A stretch of DNA of 64,000 nt from Acanthacorydalis orientalis (Eukaryota; Arthropoda; Insecta; Megaloptera; Corydalidae), in NCBI GenBank assembly GCA_034766995.1, contig CM068319.1, positions 23,398,959 through 23,462,958 on the forward strand. Direction: 5' to 3'. The position numbers were made by a program, and so were the translations under genes. Position 1 is the first letter of the stretch. Every line of letters starts with the position of its first letter. This document shows, in pieces, positions 13,940-26,328 of this stretch. Below the pieces are notes generated by a model that saw only the letters and a program-made list of their open reading frames with translations, was not told the origin of the DNA and did not search any database.

Positions 13940-14335
13940 TGTCCGTTAGATGATTTTTCTCGGCGGTTATTAAACGTAGTCTTAAATGTATGAAAACGTG
14001 CATCAAACCGTACATCTTCAGTCGATATGAAACAACAAGATGGAAAGAACTCACACTGCGGCAATATCTGTGTCAGCAGTGTTACGATATCAAAAAGAAT
14101 GGTTGTTTCGAGCACATACAATCAAGATGGAGGAAAAGTCTTCAAGTTCGTCGAAAATGCTTACAACTGTGAGATTTCTTATATGATTATCTCTTATATG
14201 ACCGATATAAAAACTCGATCGACGATAATGTTTTCCTATTCAATGTGTTGTTTGTGCCAGCATCGTTTATTGGATTTGAAAAGGCCTGCTGTTATATATT
14301 CTCCGTGTCTCTGTGCACTGGTACATTAATGAGGA
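13940..14335. other. GC-richer patch with overlapping short frames
   Basis: Holds plus-strand frames of 60 and 100 codons and a minus-strand frame of 79 codons, all overlapping. At most one can be real. None matches a family I know. The plus-strand 60-codon frame is Arg/Lys/Cys-rich (CQQCYDIKKNGC). Probably conserved non-coding DNA or chance. Confidence 0.25.
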
Positions 14336-14690
14336 AAAGACTGGAGCTTTTTTCAGACTTAAGGTATTTTTAGAAGTGCGATGCAAACGACTAAAAGGTA
14401 TCTCTGTGGAACACTTCTCTTCACGTTTATTTTTATTTTACTGGAAAACGTTTAAATCAATTCCTTTGAATGATTGACGTTTTTTTTATTAACTGTGCTA
14501 TAGAAAATATTATTCATTTATTATATTAGAAACATATTCCATTTTCAATTATTTAAAAATATCATATTTATAATAAATGAAATGAAATTTGTATGTTGTA
14601 TTTTAATTAACATAAACTAAATGAACTTAAAAAATCACATTCTTTTCATTCATATGAATATAAATTATTTAAATTTAATTTTATCTTTAT

Positions 14691-14730
<40 letters not shown>

Positions 14731-15088
14731 ACAGTAAATATAATTTACTGTACAAATTCTTAATTAAATTTCAAAAATAAAAATAGAATTTATAAACTAC
14801 ATTTAAAATGATTAATTCTATGTTCGAAGAATTATAACGAGAATGATTGAAAAGAATTACAATCTGTAATATTCTAAAAAGTATTTCTATAACATAATTT
14901 ATTTTTAAAGATTTGTAGAAAGTTTCAAATACTATTTTACAAATTTACATTTTTATAGTTAGTAAATTACTAATATTGTTTCTAAAATGAAAATAAAATG
15001 TACAGAAACTGAAAAGTAGTATGTTCCAAACTGTTTTCCATGCTTTTTTTGAAAATTAAAGCATGGCATAATAAAACAGCTAGAAAAT

Positions 15089-15106
15089 TATATATATATA
15101 TATATA

Positions 15107-15171
<65 letters not shown>

Positions 15172-15174
15172 ATG
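15089..15174. repeat. (TA)n(TG)n compound array
   Basis: TA with a GTACA interruption near 15110, ending in about eight TG units. Confidence 0.97.
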
Positions 15175-15379
15175 TAATCATTGTAAAATTATAATTTTTT
15201 AGTTAAGGGTCTTTTTAAATAGCAGATAATGAACGGACAACACAAAACACTGATTCGGAAAAAAGAAATACAATCTTTAAGTCAATGATTAGGTGAGATA
15301 AGAATTTTAGATAAAGCATTAGAAATTCACGGAAAAGATAAGATCCAGTTCATTCAAATAATAGAAAAGGCCAAAGCTT

Positions 15380-15382
<3 letters not shown>

Positions 15383-15426
<44 letters not shown>

Positions 15427-15429
15427 GTA
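15383..15429. repeat. (TA)n array
   Basis: TA repeats ending in GTATA units. Confidence 0.97.
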
Positions 15430-15828
15430 CTCGTTTTTTGTGCATAATATTCTGTAATTCGTACAATAGATATATCATTTATTTAATCTTCGATATTAAT
15501 ATATATAACAATAAACATAACAGATTAACTTGTTTATAGAGTAAATAACGACATTTCTATGTGTGTATAAGAAAATAACATTTGTCTTTCTCTTTTGTCT
15601 TCTAGTAATTCAATTAGTAGAACAGCGGTCACCTTTTTGCGGAAACGAAAACTCATGTTTGTTTTTAGGCTCGTTTTTTACCCGACTGATGTTTTAACAG
15701 AAAACTATTTAGTTCATAACTCAATTGTTGATTATATAGTTTGAATTAATATTTGTTTAAAGAGATAAACCAAGCAGTTTTCTTTATTATTTGTTTATAA
15801 AATTTCTTTATTTCTCTCCTACCCTCTT

Positions 15829-15829
15829 T

Positions 15830-15865
<36 letters not shown>
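15829..15865. repeat. (TC)n(TA)n array
   Basis: About twelve TC units then TA; a short GA tract follows at 15873. Confidence 0.96.
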
Positions 15866-15866
<1 letters not shown>

Positions 15867-16081
15867 AGAAAAAAGAGAGAGAAAGTGGATTTTATAGATT
15901 AATTGTACTGTTTTATTCTCATAAATTCAGTTATCTTAGAAAGTAAAAAATACATGTTGTAATATGTTAAATAGCATTTTCAGTACAAAGTATGCTTTAA
16001 AAATTTGAAATGAATACGATTTTTGAAATTATATTGTTTATTTATTTTTTAAATAATTTTCAAAATTTCATATAAGGTCCA

Positions 16082-16084
<3 letters not shown>

Positions 16085-16127
<43 letters not shown>
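16085..16127. repeat. (TA)n array
   Basis: Uninterrupted TA repeats, 43 bp. Confidence 0.96.
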
Positions 16128-16132
<5 letters not shown>

Positions 16133-17458
16133 ATGAGAGAGAGAAATGTACAGATTATATTTATATCAGTATTTAATTTTTACATTCATATAATTAATTA
16201 GTATTCAATTTCCATTACTCAATCTAAATTGACAAGAAATATTATTTAATATTGCAAATATGAACGAAATAACAGAAAGATAAATATTTCTTATTAAAGT
16301 AAAAATAAGTATTATTATTAAAAAAAAGAATAGTTATAATATTTCATTATAATGAATTAATGTTCATATAATCTTATACTTACTATTAAAAATCTGGTAA
16401 TAAAATTATTAATTGTAACCTCTATTTTTGTATCAGAAAATTGTCAAGGTTCATGTAAGAATGATATATTTATTATTAAATAATCGTTTCTAAGGTAATA
16501 TGAATATAATTCCAGAATTTTATAGATTGAAAAAAACCTAATATATATATATATATATATTCTAGATATACATGGATGGTAAAGATATATTCAATTTTTA
16601 TTTAAATTATAAAACGCGCATTCTGAAAATTTCCGAGTAGTTGTTCTTATCTGAAAGTGAACGTACATTTTTCTACGAAACTGAATTCAACCACCGAGTT
16701 AAAACATCTACCACAATCGAATTTAGTATTTGTGGTGTTAACTCAATTCCAGTTCACCTTTTCCAGGGATTATACAAGGATTGACCTACATTAGAAACGA
16801 ATGCGATTCTCAGCACTAATGCTCTTTTATTCTCATTAATTTTGTACAATATAATCAAAATTTTAACGGAAACTTTTCTACGAACTTGCACATCTGACAT
16901 TTTTCGATAGAGGTCGTTAAGAAACTTTATTTATATATTCGTATAAGAATGAACAGTTTATTTCAAAAAAATTGTCGTTTCAAAGTCATAAGTCACAAAT
17001 GTTACTCGTGGGATAGACTTCTTTTCATCAAGTTTCTCTACTTGGGAATAATGAATTAAAGCTGACGGTTTCCTTTAGAAAATTTTTCATCTTTATTGAT
17101 GAATACAGTTTCACTGAGTGTTATGTAAATTTTATTAACAGGAAAAACAAAGTTTTCAACTCTGTACATATATATATATATAAGAATGAGATAGTGTAAT
17201 AAAGACCATTATAAAATAGTCTATGATTAAAATGTGTAAAAAATTAACTTGTAAACTTTATAATATTTGAAAATTAATCGACTTAAAAAAAGACTTTACA
17301 TTTATATTTACAAATTTAGTTCAAAGTAGTGAAAATTTCATGTGGTTGAAATTTTTAATTTTTATAATACAGGTTTATAAGAGTGTGTAATTTTATTTAA
17401 CATTATAATAAACTGATACACATTTGTATTTAATTATAAACGTATCACAATATGGCTC

Positions 17459-17583
17459 CACAGCAATAACGAAGATCGTTATTCTGTCTAGAACGTAGAC
17501 AGGGAGTAACTTTACATAAAACACAGCAAGGTGCTTATTTGTATAGAACGAAGAAGAGACAATAACTTTAATAATCATATCAT
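17459..17583. repeat. Imperfect 63-bp tandem repeat with hairpins
   Basis: Two diverged copies start CACAGCAA at 17459 and at 17522, and share TTATT.TGT.TAGAACG.AGA and TAACTTTA. The first copy holds two perfect small hairpins: AATAACGA-AGA-TCGTTATT, then CTGTCTA-GAACG-TAGACAG. Confidence 0.65.
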
Positions 17584-17867
17584 GTAAATATAACGTAAGT
17601 TATTTTCAGTTCGTGTTCGTGATAAATGAAATAATACTTGAATATATTTATTTTAGTACTTGAAAATAATCAAAATAAAAATCATCGAAGAAACTCAGTT
17701 AATTCATTAATTAAGGAATGAAAATGTAATGTAAACAAAATTAATAAAAAAATCAAGTACGAAAACGTAATGATGAAAAAATAGAATGGAAAAATGAGGT
17801 AGAAATTATTATTTAATATCTTGTTACAACTAACCATCTGTCTGGTTCACATCCTCTCTCTATTCAA

Positions 17868-17944
17868 TGTTACACGGGTCGACACAACTCTGTATTAAAT
17901 GAGCCTGAAGGAAAACTACAGGGAATTGTGTTACCCGTATGAAT
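17868..17944 (+). ncRNA. Candidate microRNA-like hairpin
   Basis: About 70 nt that fold into a single stem-loop. The arm ACACGGGTCGACACAACT (17872-17889) pairs with AATTGTGTTACCCGTAT (17924-17940), continuing as CTGTA with TACAG. I count about 19 pairs over 23 positions, with one small asymmetric bulge and a loop of about 22 nt. Size, arm length and mismatches resemble an animal pre-miRNA. It lies in a GC-richer island. I do not recognise either arm as a known mature microRNA, and no expression evidence is available. Confidence 0.35.
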
Positions 17945-18481
17945 AAAATTGTGTTTCTTTGTCATCATATCGTATGAATATAAGCACCTACGACAGAGAT
18001 AGCGTCCGCACTAGGAACACAAAATAAATGTTCACACAATCTCATTAAATGGGCGACTCTGTTAGAGATACTCTACAATTATAGAAGATTGTCTCTTCAA
18101 TTAATACGCGTGTAAATTATAATTGAGTAGTTTTTCTTTTCTTTATGTAGTCGATAATTTATTGTCCTTTGGATTATCATTTCATTTATCAAACTAATCT
18201 CTAATATATACGTACATGTGTGTATTTATTTGCCATAACCATTTATTCTCATGTCATATATCAAGCTCCAATTAATACATTTATTATATGAACATTTTTA
18301 ATTTAGTAAATCATCAACCCCTAAATTTCGTTCAGAATTGAAATATTTAATTTATCAATATAGTCTGTGGTTTATGAACTTGAATTAAAAAATGTAAACG
18401 GTCATTATTATCATTTTATCAATCTATCCATCATTATATAATGAATTTGGTTCATTGTTTATTTATTACTGTACCGTAATA

Positions 18482-18522
18482 TATACATACACACACACAC
18501 GCACATATATATATATATAAAA
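18482..18522. repeat. (CA)n(TA)n array
   Basis: A CA block with one CG interruption, then TA. Confidence 0.95.
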
Positions 18523-18550
18523 GTGTACGTAAGTGTATGTGTGTATTGTG

Positions 18551-18615
18551 ACATCAATTAACATACAATTTTCTATTCACCTGTTTGCCAGAACATCAAT
18601 TAAAATGTAAACAGG
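18551..18615. repeat. Direct ACATCAATTAA pair with CCTGTTT/AAACAGG stem
   Basis: ACATCAATTAA occurs at 18551 and 18593. CCTGTTT at 18580 is matched by AAACAGG at 18609. This may be a small decayed repeat. Confidence 0.45.
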
Positions 18616-19009
18616 CAAAATCGATTTTCGAGAAATTTGATGTTTGAGTTTATTTAATTATGATATGAACTGATACTTTTTCATATTAAATAAATATGAA
18701 CAAAACGCACACAGTTTAAATGAAATAATTTTATTTAAAATAGATAGTGAATTTTTAATCGATATTTTGATTTGATTTGATTATATTTTATTTTTTTTAG
18801 TTTATTTTTTTTAATGGTTATCGACCGAAATAATTGAAAATCGTTACAACCATTGGATGTTTAATAATAATTAATGATATGCTAATATCTTGCAATCTTT
18901 AATAAATATATAAGAAATTAGTTACTGACAAATATCATGTTAATTTTATAAATATGAGGGTAAGCCCAAGATATTTCTTTTTTAATTTAGATTGATTTCT
19001 TAGTTTTTT

Positions 19010-19191
19010 ATCGTTGCGATTTGACCCCGTGCGACTTCCTACCTCTTTTCAAATTTGAAAATTTCGCTGGGTAGGAAGAAATTTTCATGGAATGAGGATA
19101 TGATCGCCGCCATTATTGAGCGTTTTGTAGATTCGTTGAACCAAGCGTATAGCCCTCAATTGAGATTATATTGAGAAATAAAATCGATTTT
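19010..19191 (+). pseudogene. Mariner transposase C-terminal fragment
   Basis: The last part of a mariner-type transposase. One frame reads DLTPCDFLPLF, matching the 'SPDL.PCDFFLF' region that holds the third catalytic acidic residue. Another frame reads MIAAIIERFVDSLNQAYSP. A third reads DYIEK followed by a stop at 19189-19191; 'GDY.EK-stop' is a common mariner C-terminus. The three frames mean at least two indels, and the expected block between FVDSL and DYIEK is shortened. No 5' part is visible upstream. About 64 bp downstream begins the second copy of the foldback MITE, which may or may not be linked to this element. Confidence 0.7.
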
Positions 19192-19254
19192 TTCCAAAAA
19201 ACGATGTTTAACTTGTTTTTTCCATACTTATCAATCGATCAAGTATATAAGCTT

Positions 19255-19452
19255 ATTGAACTTAGATTTCCACATGAAATTATTAAAAAAAGGTAAAAAT
19301 TAAAAAAGAAGCATGTTATTTCCCATTTAGTATTTTAGTTCAATTGTATTTTAGTATTGAATTGAAATAAAATACTAATTAAAAAATAATACGATTTTTG
19401 TTAACCTCTGCGCCCCCTTTTAATACTTCCATGTGGAAGCCTAAATTGAATC
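19255..19452. mobile_element. Foldback MITE, copy B
   Basis: About 198 bp, same family and orientation as the element at 3.7 kb. The left end is diverged (TTGAACTTAGATTTCCACAT). The right end, reverse-complemented, reads GATTCAATTTAGGCTTCCAC. An inner inverted pair, TAGTATTTTAGTTCAAT against ATTGAAATAAAATACTA, makes the element almost a complete foldback. It is followed directly by a (TC)n(TA)n microsatellite and preceded by a mariner C-terminal fragment. Confidence 0.78.
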
Positions 19453-19495
19453 TCTCTCTCTCTCTACATATATATATATATATATATATATATAC
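19451..19495. repeat. (TC)n(TA)n array at the end of MITE copy B
   Basis: Begins exactly where the terminal repeat of the MITE ends; a second TA array lies at 19609-19641. Confidence 0.96.
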
Positions 19496-19606
19496 TTGTA
19501 TGGAAATCTTATTATTTCAGAAGCAGATATCGAATTATCTCCAATTATTTTTCATATTGCAAAGATTTTTTTACGATTTCAGTAAAAGTTTATTTTCAAT
19601 TATGTT

Positions 19607-19641
<35 letters not shown>

Positions 19642-20355
19642 TAATATTATATGTGTATATAAATTGAATGTTTGATATGATCCTATTAAAAAGTAAGCAA
19701 AAGTTTGCAATGCTATACATCTCCTTGAAATACATAAAAACTAGAGAATCTTGCAGATAAAATTAATATAACGATGTTTTTCTTTCCAAACAAACTTATT
19801 GATATTAGATTTGGTTTGTTGCGAAGTGTATCTCGATACCTAACATGTCGATTTCTGATATTAATACCTTTTGTTCTAAATGATATCTCTGTTCATATTT
19901 CATGGAAATGTAGTTTGTTATTTATAAATACTGAATAATGCTTGTTTGAGTCAATTTGTGTTATTACTAGTTTTACAAAATCAATAGTTTGTTTGTCGTA
20001 TTAAGCTTCACAAATTTTAGAATATTTCATGTACATTTTGTATAGGATATTAACACAAATTTGTTATTTTATATAATATTATTATATTTAATGTAATAGT
20101 ATTCGTTAAAATTAGCGAAAATAGAATGAATTAATACGAATACTTTTTAAGAAATAAAATGTTAATTAACTGATAGGTTCATGAAAAGACTGAAAACAAT
20201 TTCTAATTTAATTATAATTTTGTCATACTTAATCAGAATATGAATGAAATAAAAAAATATTATTACTCGATTGCATGTAGGGTAACAGTTAGTTTAACAA
20301 AAATATTCCCATAAATATTTGATGAACAGACATAACATTTACATAAATATATTTT

Positions 20356-20365
20356 CGTCATGACG
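20356..20365. promoter_or_regulatory. Palindrome CGTCATGACG
   Basis: A 10-bp perfect palindrome at the edge of a GC-richer stretch (20.34-20.60 kb). It resembles overlapping CRE half-sites (CGTCA/TGACG) in reversed order. Confidence 0.35.
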
Positions 20366-21750
20366 TTTAAACTAAGACATTTCTTCCTATTACCACTTTT
20401 ATTTGATTACTGCCATACAATAGAACACTTTATACAATCTACGACTATGTTACAATCAAGATGTATCGCTTTTTTAATGAAAAGTGACGGCATGAATAGA
20501 ATTCGACCCGTTGAATCATTTACCAAACTAACCCGGCAACCATTACATTACGATTTCCTATCACTTTTTACGAAAAAAAAAAGGTTCATGAGTCTGCAAA
20601 TTTGAAAATTTTCTTTGATTAGGTTTCTTATTGCAAAGAGTACGTGTGGAAATTTAGAATTGCGCACCTTGATATTCACTTTCAGTGTTAATGTAATTGT
20701 TAATTTGGGTTCATTTAATTAGGTTTTATGATACTTTTTTTTATAAATAACGAAATATTGTTTACTGTCATATAATAAGAGTAATTCATTAGTATTAGCA
20801 GTTAATTCAGTACAGATATAATATTTTATATTATATTGTTTTGTTATGATAATAAAGCATTCTATGTCACTGATATTCTGTTCGTTTATTAAATATGTGT
20901 TTGATCTTGTTGACATCTATGCCGTTATTTTAACAGAAAATTAACCAAAAACGTAAACGGTGATGATGTTATTATTTACATTCATTAATTGTACTGATAT
21001 TTACCAGTTAATTATGAATAAACTTTATATTTTTTAAGTAAAAATTTATTACAAAAAATAAATAAATGAAAACAGTGACGAAATATAAATTAAATAATAC
21101 CATAAATCCATACATCAAAGTACGAGTATGTGACAATATTTTGGTAATTATTTAAATTTTTAAAATAATTATTAGATTTTTAGTTGCCTCTACATCAAGT
21201 CTTTAGAACACTTACTTATATTTAAAGACAACTTATCCATGTTTGGTAGTAAATAGGTATCAATGTCATTTTTCATTTTTCAGTATGTTTATTTTATTTT
21301 TAATAAAAATGTTAGTTTAAAAATTTAAATTTAATAGATTTTGTACAATTAATTTTATAATTTAATTTTTTAAATTTAATAGATTTAATAGAATTCTTTT
21401 AATTTTAATAGATTTTTGAAAAAAATATATATGAAAACAAATGTGTGCGTATAATATAAAATTTTTAACGTTTATTTATACAGTTGAAGAAAAATATTTA
21501 ATTAATAATATTTAGAAACAGTTATAATATTTAATTACTTTATTATTAATTTGAAATTATTGACAAATAAGTCAAAGTTTATATTTTGAAAATTTCGTTA
21601 CAACAATTTTGGGATAATTCTTAAAATGTATTTTGTATACAAGTATACGTCAGTATTAAAAAGAAACATAATGAAGTATGTAAAGGAAATTAGATAAGTT
21701 TTGTAAATATTTTTTAGGGTTTTATAGACAAAAGCGCCATCTTATATATG

Positions 21751-21783
<33 letters not shown>

Positions 21784-21944
21784 CCCATATATTCTCCAGA
21801 TGTTAACATTTGTAACTAATGATTAAGAGATGAAGAAAGTAAATCTTTTTTATAATATAAAATTTTTTGTTCGTCGTGTTCTAAGAGACGATTAATGAAT
21901 TCTTAATGTCGTTGCCCTATTCTCAGATAAGAATTCAATGAACT

Positions 21945-21948
<4 letters not shown>

Positions 21949-21987
<39 letters not shown>
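21949..21987. repeat. (TA)n array
   Basis: Uninterrupted TA repeats; another array lies at 21748-21783. Confidence 0.96.
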
Positions 21988-21989
<2 letters not shown>

Positions 21990-22455
21990 GACAAATAAGT
22001 TTTCGAGACAATAAGACAATAAGTTTTCATACAAGGGGTTTTCCGGCAATAAATTTCTTTTTTGAATGAATGCCAATATTCCTAATAATATATATAATAA
22101 TTTTTTACCGAGAAAAGTGTCCGTTTAGCACATTATATTCAGTATATAACATTCGAAATAATAGAAACCATAGTAAAATAATACTCAATTAAAATTTTCT
22201 TTGTCGAAATCGAACTGAATAATCAGAAGAAAATATATAAAAATATAATTTTATTTATGTATAAAATTATTATATAGTTTATATATATATATACATATAC
22301 AATATTAGATTGTATTATAAATAAGGCACATTTTTTACATTGACAAGATTGTTTTATGATTATTCATGTATAATTAATATCGTGGTTTTATGTACAAGTG
22401 ATCCATCAATGTGTATGTAAATTTTGTTGCATTGAGTATAAGCTTCTCAAACAAT

Positions 22456-22640
22456 ATGGAGTACACAAACAGACACATTAAGTATTTAATGCTTGTCGAA
22501 TTTCATAAAGGACATAACGTGAATATAATAACAAAAACATTCAAGATGTTAACGAAGATGAAACTTTAAATGAGAGAATATGTCATCGATACTTCAATAA
22601 ATTTATAATTAAGGACATTAAAATAGTTAAAATCAAATGA
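22456..22640 (+). pseudogene. Mariner transposase N-terminal fragment
   Basis: A short fragment of a mariner DNA-binding domain. From an ATG at 22456 it reads MEYTNRHIKYLMLVEFHKGH. After a one-frame shift near 22540 it continues DVNEDETLNERICHRYFNKF. The pattern 'HIRHIML.EF.KG.NA' followed by 'V.GED.LSER.C.RWF.KF..GDF' is typical of the first helix-turn-helix of mariners; here the usual Trp is Tyr. The protein stops at about 22640. No linker or catalytic block can be confidently followed downstream, so the copy is truncated or fully decayed after this point. It is assigned by motif pattern only. Confidence 0.6.
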
Positions 22641-22969
22641 TTAGACTATTATTTGAAATTAGATAATGTTTTCTTTTTTTAAAAAAAAAGATATACAATT
22701 AAGGTCAATATATCTTAATATTTGAATACTAATTGACTTCAACTCATTTAATTAATTTCCAATAATTATGAACACCAAAATGTTTAAGCCCCAACTATCA
22801 TTTAAAACAATTAGAATAAATGACAAAGAGAAAAACTATACAACTGTTTCATAGAGAAACATTTTATAAAAAATGTTGTATTATTTACAAACACACTAAA
22901 GTCATTTTTAATTTTAGACCATCACTGAGAATTTTTATAAAAATGCTCATGAGAATTATTTAACTTATA

Positions 22970-23004
<35 letters not shown>

Positions 23005-24208
23005 GAATGGATAGAAATAGAATTATTAGTGAAAGAGAAGAATATTTTGAGAGTTGAGCGGGCAACGGGACTGATTTTCAAAAACCAGAAGGTCTGTTAC
23101 TTGAGGTATAAATCTTAATAAAATTTTAAAAATTATTCAAATAATGACAGATAAGATTTATGAGCAGAAAACAATTTTTATAATAAAATAAGAATTAAAA
23201 CGTTTTTAAATGGCGAATAGAAAAGAATTGTGTATATTTTTTTAAAAAATAATGTAACGTCTTATGCCCATGAGATATGTTTCAACACTTTTGATGCCAA
23301 ACAGCGCGATATTACTTTACTAATATGTTTATATACAATATAAAATAAGAACTCATAAATAACTTGGATAATGGAAACAAATTATGAGCGCTAGAATTGA
23401 TTATAATAACAGCATATGTTTTCATTGAGTGCTAAGAATCCACAAAAATCTATAACGAAATCTTTGTAGAGTGTTTATAAACACCCACAGGAAAATTTAT
23501 GTAAGTTATATATATATATAAGTATAATATCTACTGTAATTATTTATTATTAAACAACTAATCTATCACATATTTTTAAGTTTAAAAAGATATAATTTGA
23601 AGAAAAATTATAAATATATAATTATAATAGTATAAACATAAAACTTATAGACACCGCAACATGTTTTATATACAATATTTAGAAAAAAAAAGATTTTTAC
23701 TATTTACAATTTGAATTTCCAAGATAAAACTATTATAGTTCAGTCTACATACAAGAATACAGCTGAAGAAATTCTAAAAAAAATATTTATAGACGGAAGA
23801 CATATTTTTCTATATAATTAGCATGAAGCTTTGGTTCCTTTTATTCAAATGAATGAATAATATAAGTGTACAAGTACAGTTTCGATTATTTTTTAAGAAT
23901 GGCTGATTTACTTTGTTTTTTTTATTTTAATTTTCTGTAAAATAAGTTATACCAAATGTTTTGTGATGGATTTGAACCCGAAATATAAATAAAAATATCA
24001 ATCATTCATTTAAAAGATATTTTCAAGTAATTAAAATTTAATAACACACATTTTTTTGTTTTCAATTTAAAGAATTGATGAACATAAAATTTAAAAATAA
24101 CATTATAAAATGCACAAGTAATAAAAAATAAATACTTAAAGCTTGATCACAAATTATATTTTTATTTTGATGTTTAGTACAAAAAACATGACCAGTGGGA
24201 AAACAGGA

Positions 24209-24268
<60 letters not shown>

Positions 24269-25115
24269 GAGATCTGATTTTAAATCGTTATATATTATTT
24301 TTATCTCACTGTACAGTAACCTACATACGTGCACTTTCTTTAAACATGAACATTAATATATAACTTCACTTCAAGAATACGATGCTCCTTCTTATATAGT
24401 AAGAAGAAGCATTTCACATACGATATTTTTATAGGAATGTTTTCATGAATAAACTCAAGAACTTCCTGTTGATAACCCAGAAATATTATGATCATGAATG
24501 TTATCAAAACAAAATATTGTAAAATTCCTTTATATATTTTCTTTTGAGTAGAAATACACATGTCTGAAAGTTATAATAATTAGTCGTAATATTCTTTTTT
24601 CTCATTATGAATGTCTTATTTATGTTGTTAAATAAATGATAATAAAAATTAATCATTTCTCATAAAATAAATAATGATAAAATTAATTGTACATTAACAG
24701 TAAGAACATATCGAGGTGTTAGAGACGCAGAAGTTTGTCTTTATTTTGTAACTTTTTTAATATAAAAAAAATGTTTTTGTTATAAAAGGTAATTTATTTT
24801 GATGTCACAAATTATTTTCTGTTCTCTGTAATTGTAATAGGAGCATCCGTGAAGCTGATATAAATGCATATATAATCTATTATATTAAATAGTATAGATG
24901 AGTATAAGGAAATTGCTCTTAGGAACTTGTTCTATTGATTTGTACATTAATTATTTTCTCTAATTGATTGTTAACTACAAAGAATTTTATGAGAATACTA
25001 TCAATGAACACTATATAGTAACATAACATATAATATTATCAGTTTTTCTGGATACATGACATGAAGTGTTCAGCAATTAATCAAAAACATGAATCTATGT
25101 AAAAATTTTGATCAG
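22641..25115. other. Non-coding AT-rich stretch
   Basis: No gene seen. The sequence following the mariner N-terminal fragment may hold further decayed transposase to about 22930, but I cannot support specific motifs. Confidence 0.5.
24212..24265. repeat. (TA)n array
   Basis: Uninterrupted TA repeats, about 54 bp. Confidence 0.97.
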
Positions 25116-25224
25116 TATTTAAATCAAATGTCATGTACTTTACTGTCTGTCGACGATGTCAAGTTGGCAGCGAACCAGGATATTTTACGGGACATCAAGG
25201 GGGAGGGTATGGTCCTGGCGGAAG
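25116..25224 (+). other. Exon-like GC-rich patch, product unknown
   Basis: About 110 bp, over half G+C in its core, inside sequence that is about four-fifths A+T. One frame reads LSVDDVKLAANQDILRDIKG and then EGMVLAEG. It is bounded by TTTTGATCAG (possible acceptor) and GGAAG|GTGGGT (possible donor). The composition is protein-like. I do not recognise it. Alternatives are a scrap of an unrelated transposon or an inserted fragment from elsewhere in the genome. Confidence 0.3.
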
Positions 25225-25641
25225 GTGGGTGTGGGAGATTTTATAACAATGTTTATCTATTTTTTTTTTAAAAAAAACTTTTCCCAGATGTTCAGTATTA
25301 GAAAAGATCAACAACAAATGATAAACATGTTACAAATTAATATACGGAAAAAGCTGTTGTCAGGGTCTTGCACACCCAGATACAGTCAGTAATACCATAA
25401 TGACAAAACAAAGGATGTCCAAATACTTGAAATACGCGAAAAAAAATTTTTAGTATAGTATGTGCTAAAGTATAAAATGATAAATTATTCTTGATTATAT
25501 GATAACTTAGCGAATGCATCTGTTTTATTTTTGTATAAATTACAAATTTGTGAAAAATACAATATTATTGTGAAAAAAAAGAAAATTTTCTTTATATAAA
25601 AATCTAATATAATTTCGAAATAATTTGTGTCTTTAAGTCTT

Positions 25642-25643
<2 letters not shown>

Positions 25644-25686
<43 letters not shown>
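25644..25686. repeat. (TA)n array
   Basis: Uninterrupted TA repeats, about 43 bp. Confidence 0.96.
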
Positions 25687-25690
<4 letters not shown>

Positions 25691-26328
25691 TTTTTTCTTT
25701 TTTCATTCTATTTTTCTATATAAAAATGTATTTAATTGTTTTAACATCGATATAATTTTTATTTAACATATATTAAAATGTTAATTATAATTAAATTAAC
25801 ATATATTAACCTGATATACTCATTTGTATAAAGTAATTATCGTATTACATAGAAGCAGATTATAGTTCTGCGTATAATTAAATGTAAATTAATGTACTAC
25901 TTAAAACAGAAGAAACTTTGAATTAATCTGGAAAGTTCGTCACAAACACATGTTTGCATCAAAACTAATTTAAGCACAACAACATCATACAAAACATATT
26001 CAGACTATGCAGTATGTTGTTATTTTTATTGTTCATACAAACGTATAATTATTGCTGTAACAGATAAGTTGAACAAATATATTTTGTTATAAATGTAAAT
26101 ACAATAGACTTCACACGAAATAGAATCTATATTTTTTTGTATATGCATATAAAGTGATTCAATTAAAACAGTAACAGGAACATAGTTACAGAACAAATAT
26201 AAAAAATAAGTAAATATAATCGAATGGGTTTTAATGAAAAATAAATAAATAAAAGCGCGTTGTTAATTTATACACTTTTTTAATAATGCGAAGAGTGCTC
26301 TCAACCGTTGGATCATCGTCACTAATTA

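Larger units (their letters stand above)
13240..18990. other. Non-coding with GC-richer islands
   Basis: Apart from the listed items, GC-richer islands at 13240-13440, 16620-16930 and 17840-18100 hold no recognisable gene. The 16.7-kb island has a loose inverted pair, ACCACAA/TTGTGGT, nested in GAGTT/AACTC, too irregular to call. Confidence 0.55.
19642..22455. other. Non-coding AT-rich stretch
   Basis: The island at 20340-20600 carries an unconvincing 81-codon plus-strand frame (starts MTFKLRHFF). Otherwise nothing but TA arrays. Confidence 0.55.

Noticed and set aside
16690..16745. Inverted pair ACCACAA/TTGTGGT nested in GAGTT/AACTC as a second microRNA candidate
   Set aside because: The stem is short and the internal loop is strongly asymmetric (9 versus 3 nt).
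23950..24000. Minus-strand CGGGTTCAAATCC resembling a tRNA T-arm
   Set aside because: The stem does not pair beyond two bases and no D-arm, anticodon stem or acceptor stem can be built around it.
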